Assembly: GCA_029287965.1 (NCBI GenBank) | Contig: JARFQC010000223.1 | Coordinates: forward strand, 1-6,990 | Reading direction: 5' to 3' | Length of the DNA: 6,990 nucleotides | DNA from: Arenicellales bacterium | GTDB lineage: Bacteria; Pseudomonadota; Gammaproteobacteria; BMS3Bbin11 | Shown here: piece after piece, positions 6,373 to 6,990 of the stretch | Layout: the number at the start of each line of letters is the position of its first letter | Position numbering within the stretch: position 1 is the first letter of the stretch | Position numbers and translations under genes: made by a program | The notes under the pieces: generated by a model | Seen by the model: only the letters and a program-made list of their open reading frames with translations | Told to the model about the DNA's origin: nothing | Database searches by the model: none

Positions 6373-6744
6373 TCATACGAGCTGATCGAAGAGAATGACG
6401 GTCCCATCGGGATCCGTAACGCTGAAACTGGCCGGCCCGGAGTCCGATTCGATCGTCGCGCTGTCTATCTCGATACCCGCAGATGCCAACTGTGCCTGGA
6501 TGTCACGTATATCGGTGAAGTCGTCCAATGCATTGGCTTGCCTGTCCCAGCCGGGATTGAACGTCATCAGGTTCGATTCGAACATGCCCTGGAACAGGCC
6601 GATGGTATGGTCGCCATTGCGCAGGATCAGCCAGCCTTGCTGCTCATCACCACCGACGGTCTCGAAACCCAGGGCAGTATAGAAGCCCCTGGACTTCCCG
6701 ATGTCACTGACTGCCAGACTGATTGAAAATGCACCTAGCTGCAT
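6373..6744 (-). CDS. VOC family (glyoxalase/bleomycin-resistance fold) protein
   Basis: The 123-residue protein is a single VOC-fold unit with two beta-alpha-beta-beta-beta modules. The first opens with SISLAVSDIGKSRGFYTALGF (residues 7-27), the classic VOC beginning, followed by GWLILRNGDHTIGLFQGMF (37-55). The second ends in VTDPDGTVILFDQ (109-121), the usual closing strand. Members include glyoxalase I, dioxygenases and resistance proteins, but the substrate here cannot be told. The usual N-terminal metal-binding His in the first strand is not evident, so this may not be a metalloenzyme of the classic type. The ATG at 6744 is chosen because MQLGAFSISLAV fits the family N-terminus and a GGGG lies 8 bases upstream. 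A GTG at 6753 would add three residues. It is on the same strand as the partial upstream gene and the DUF2784 operon. Confidence 0.9.
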   Translation of the reverse strand: MQLGAFSISLAVSDIGKSRGFYTALGFETVGGDEQQGWLILRNGDHTIGLFQGMFESNLMTFNPGWDRQANALDDFTDIRDIQAQLASAGIEIDSATIESDSGPASFSVTDPDGTVILFDQLV

Positions 6745-6756
6745 GTGCTGCACCCC

Positions 6757-6783
6757 AGTAGTTGAAATAAAGAATCAGCTACT
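6757..6783. repeat. Inverted repeat (8-bp arms) just upstream of the VOC gene
   Basis: AGTAGTTG (6757-6764) and CAGCTACT (6776-6783) are complementary over 8 positions with one T-G wobble, around an A-rich 11-base loop. The left arm ends 12 bases before the VOC ATG. On the minus strand, the direction of the VOC gene, the loop reads as a T-rich stretch. It could be an operator, a 5' leader hairpin next to the Shine-Dalgarno, or the terminator of the upstream gene. Confidence 0.45.
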
Positions 6784-6848
6784 AGTCTGACATGAGTTCA
6801 GGCCTGCTGCGATGGCAAAGCCGAAATTCCGGCAGTGAACACGCCAGG

Positions 6849-6990
6849 TCAGTGCGGCCCTGCCGGATTCGAGTGCTTCAATGCCGATGCAGACTTGCAG
6901 CTGACAATTGCGGGAGCCTCCTGGACAAGCTCATCGTTTTCGAGGGCGGTAACCATGAACAGGGCGAAATCGATGCGGCGCGTCTTGTTG
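6849..6990 (-). CDS. C-terminal end of a probable NAD(P)H-binding (atypical SDR/NmrA-like) protein
   Basis: The minus strand has an open frame from base 6989 to a TGA at 6849-6851 (46 codons plus stop); the gene continues beyond the right edge. The peptide contains RRIDFALFMVTAL, then LVQEAPAI. This resembles the end of atypical short-chain dehydrogenase/NmrA-like proteins, where an IS(R/Y)ADxAxFMLxxL motif is followed by LxxAPAI. The fragment lacks the glycine-rich nucleotide-binding motif, which would lie at the unseen N-terminus, so the family is inferred from this short tail only. The tail after APAI is longer and more polar than I expect for the family. The stop lies about 104 bases upstream of the VOC start, same strand. 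Confidence 0.6.
   Translation of the reverse strand, partial: NKTRRIDFALFMVTALENDELVQEAPAIVSCKSASALKHSNPAGPH

Noticed and set aside
6219..6407. 62-codon minus-strand frame bridging VOC and DUF2784
   Set aside because: It overlaps both genes in another frame, is Arg/Ser-rich, has no Shine-Dalgarno or motif.
6334..6726. 130-codon plus-strand frame opposite the VOC gene
   Set aside because: The minus-strand frame has clear VOC motifs at both ends; this is its antisense.
6820..6833. Small inverted repeat GCCG/CGGC downstream of the partial right-edge gene
   Set aside because: Only a 4-bp stem with a short T-run on the minus strand; too weak to call a terminator.

Overview
The window looks like ordinary chromosomal DNA from a moderately GC-rich gammaproteobacterium. 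The evidence is the close RecG and Tpx sequences, the DUF2784, cupin and VOC (glyoxalase-fold) proteins of types common in that class, tight gene packing and uniform codon use. I cannot place it to genus from sequence alone. I see no insertion sequences, phage genes, CRISPR arrays, tRNAs or rRNAs.

Layout, left to right. The plus strand carries the 3' part of a class II aldolase gene, then after 22 bases a complete recG. These converge on a minus-strand thiol peroxidase gene (tpx) that has a very strong ribosome binding site. A gap of about 110 bases separates tpx from a divergent plus-strand gene for an orphan ParA-type ATPase. That gene converges on a minus-strand cluster, with a 7-bp perfect hairpin between the two stop codons. 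Read 5' to 3', the cluster is: DUF2784 membrane protein, DUF21/CBS (CNNM/CorC-type) membrane protein, a 62-residue two-helix membrane protein, and a small cupin protein. DUF2784 and DUF21/CBS overlap by 17 bases. The small membrane protein and the cupin overlap by four bases (GTGA), so these four genes look like one translationally linked operon. Further right, also on the minus strand, are a VOC family protein and, at the edge, the last 46 codons of a probable NAD(P)H-binding Rossmann protein.

How the genes fit together: recG (replication fork and recombination repair) and tpx (peroxide removal) are housekeeping or stress genes. The four-gene operon combines three membrane proteins with a soluble cupin whose metal site looks incomplete, and its joint role is unknown. 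The ParA protein has no ParB or obvious cargo gene nearby.

The points most worth a second look are the coupled operon, the GTG start of the cupin that automatic calling would probably misplace, the missing CorC domain in the DUF21/CBS protein, the orphan ParA, and a hairpin just upstream of the VOC gene. I do not see a clear new biological system here.
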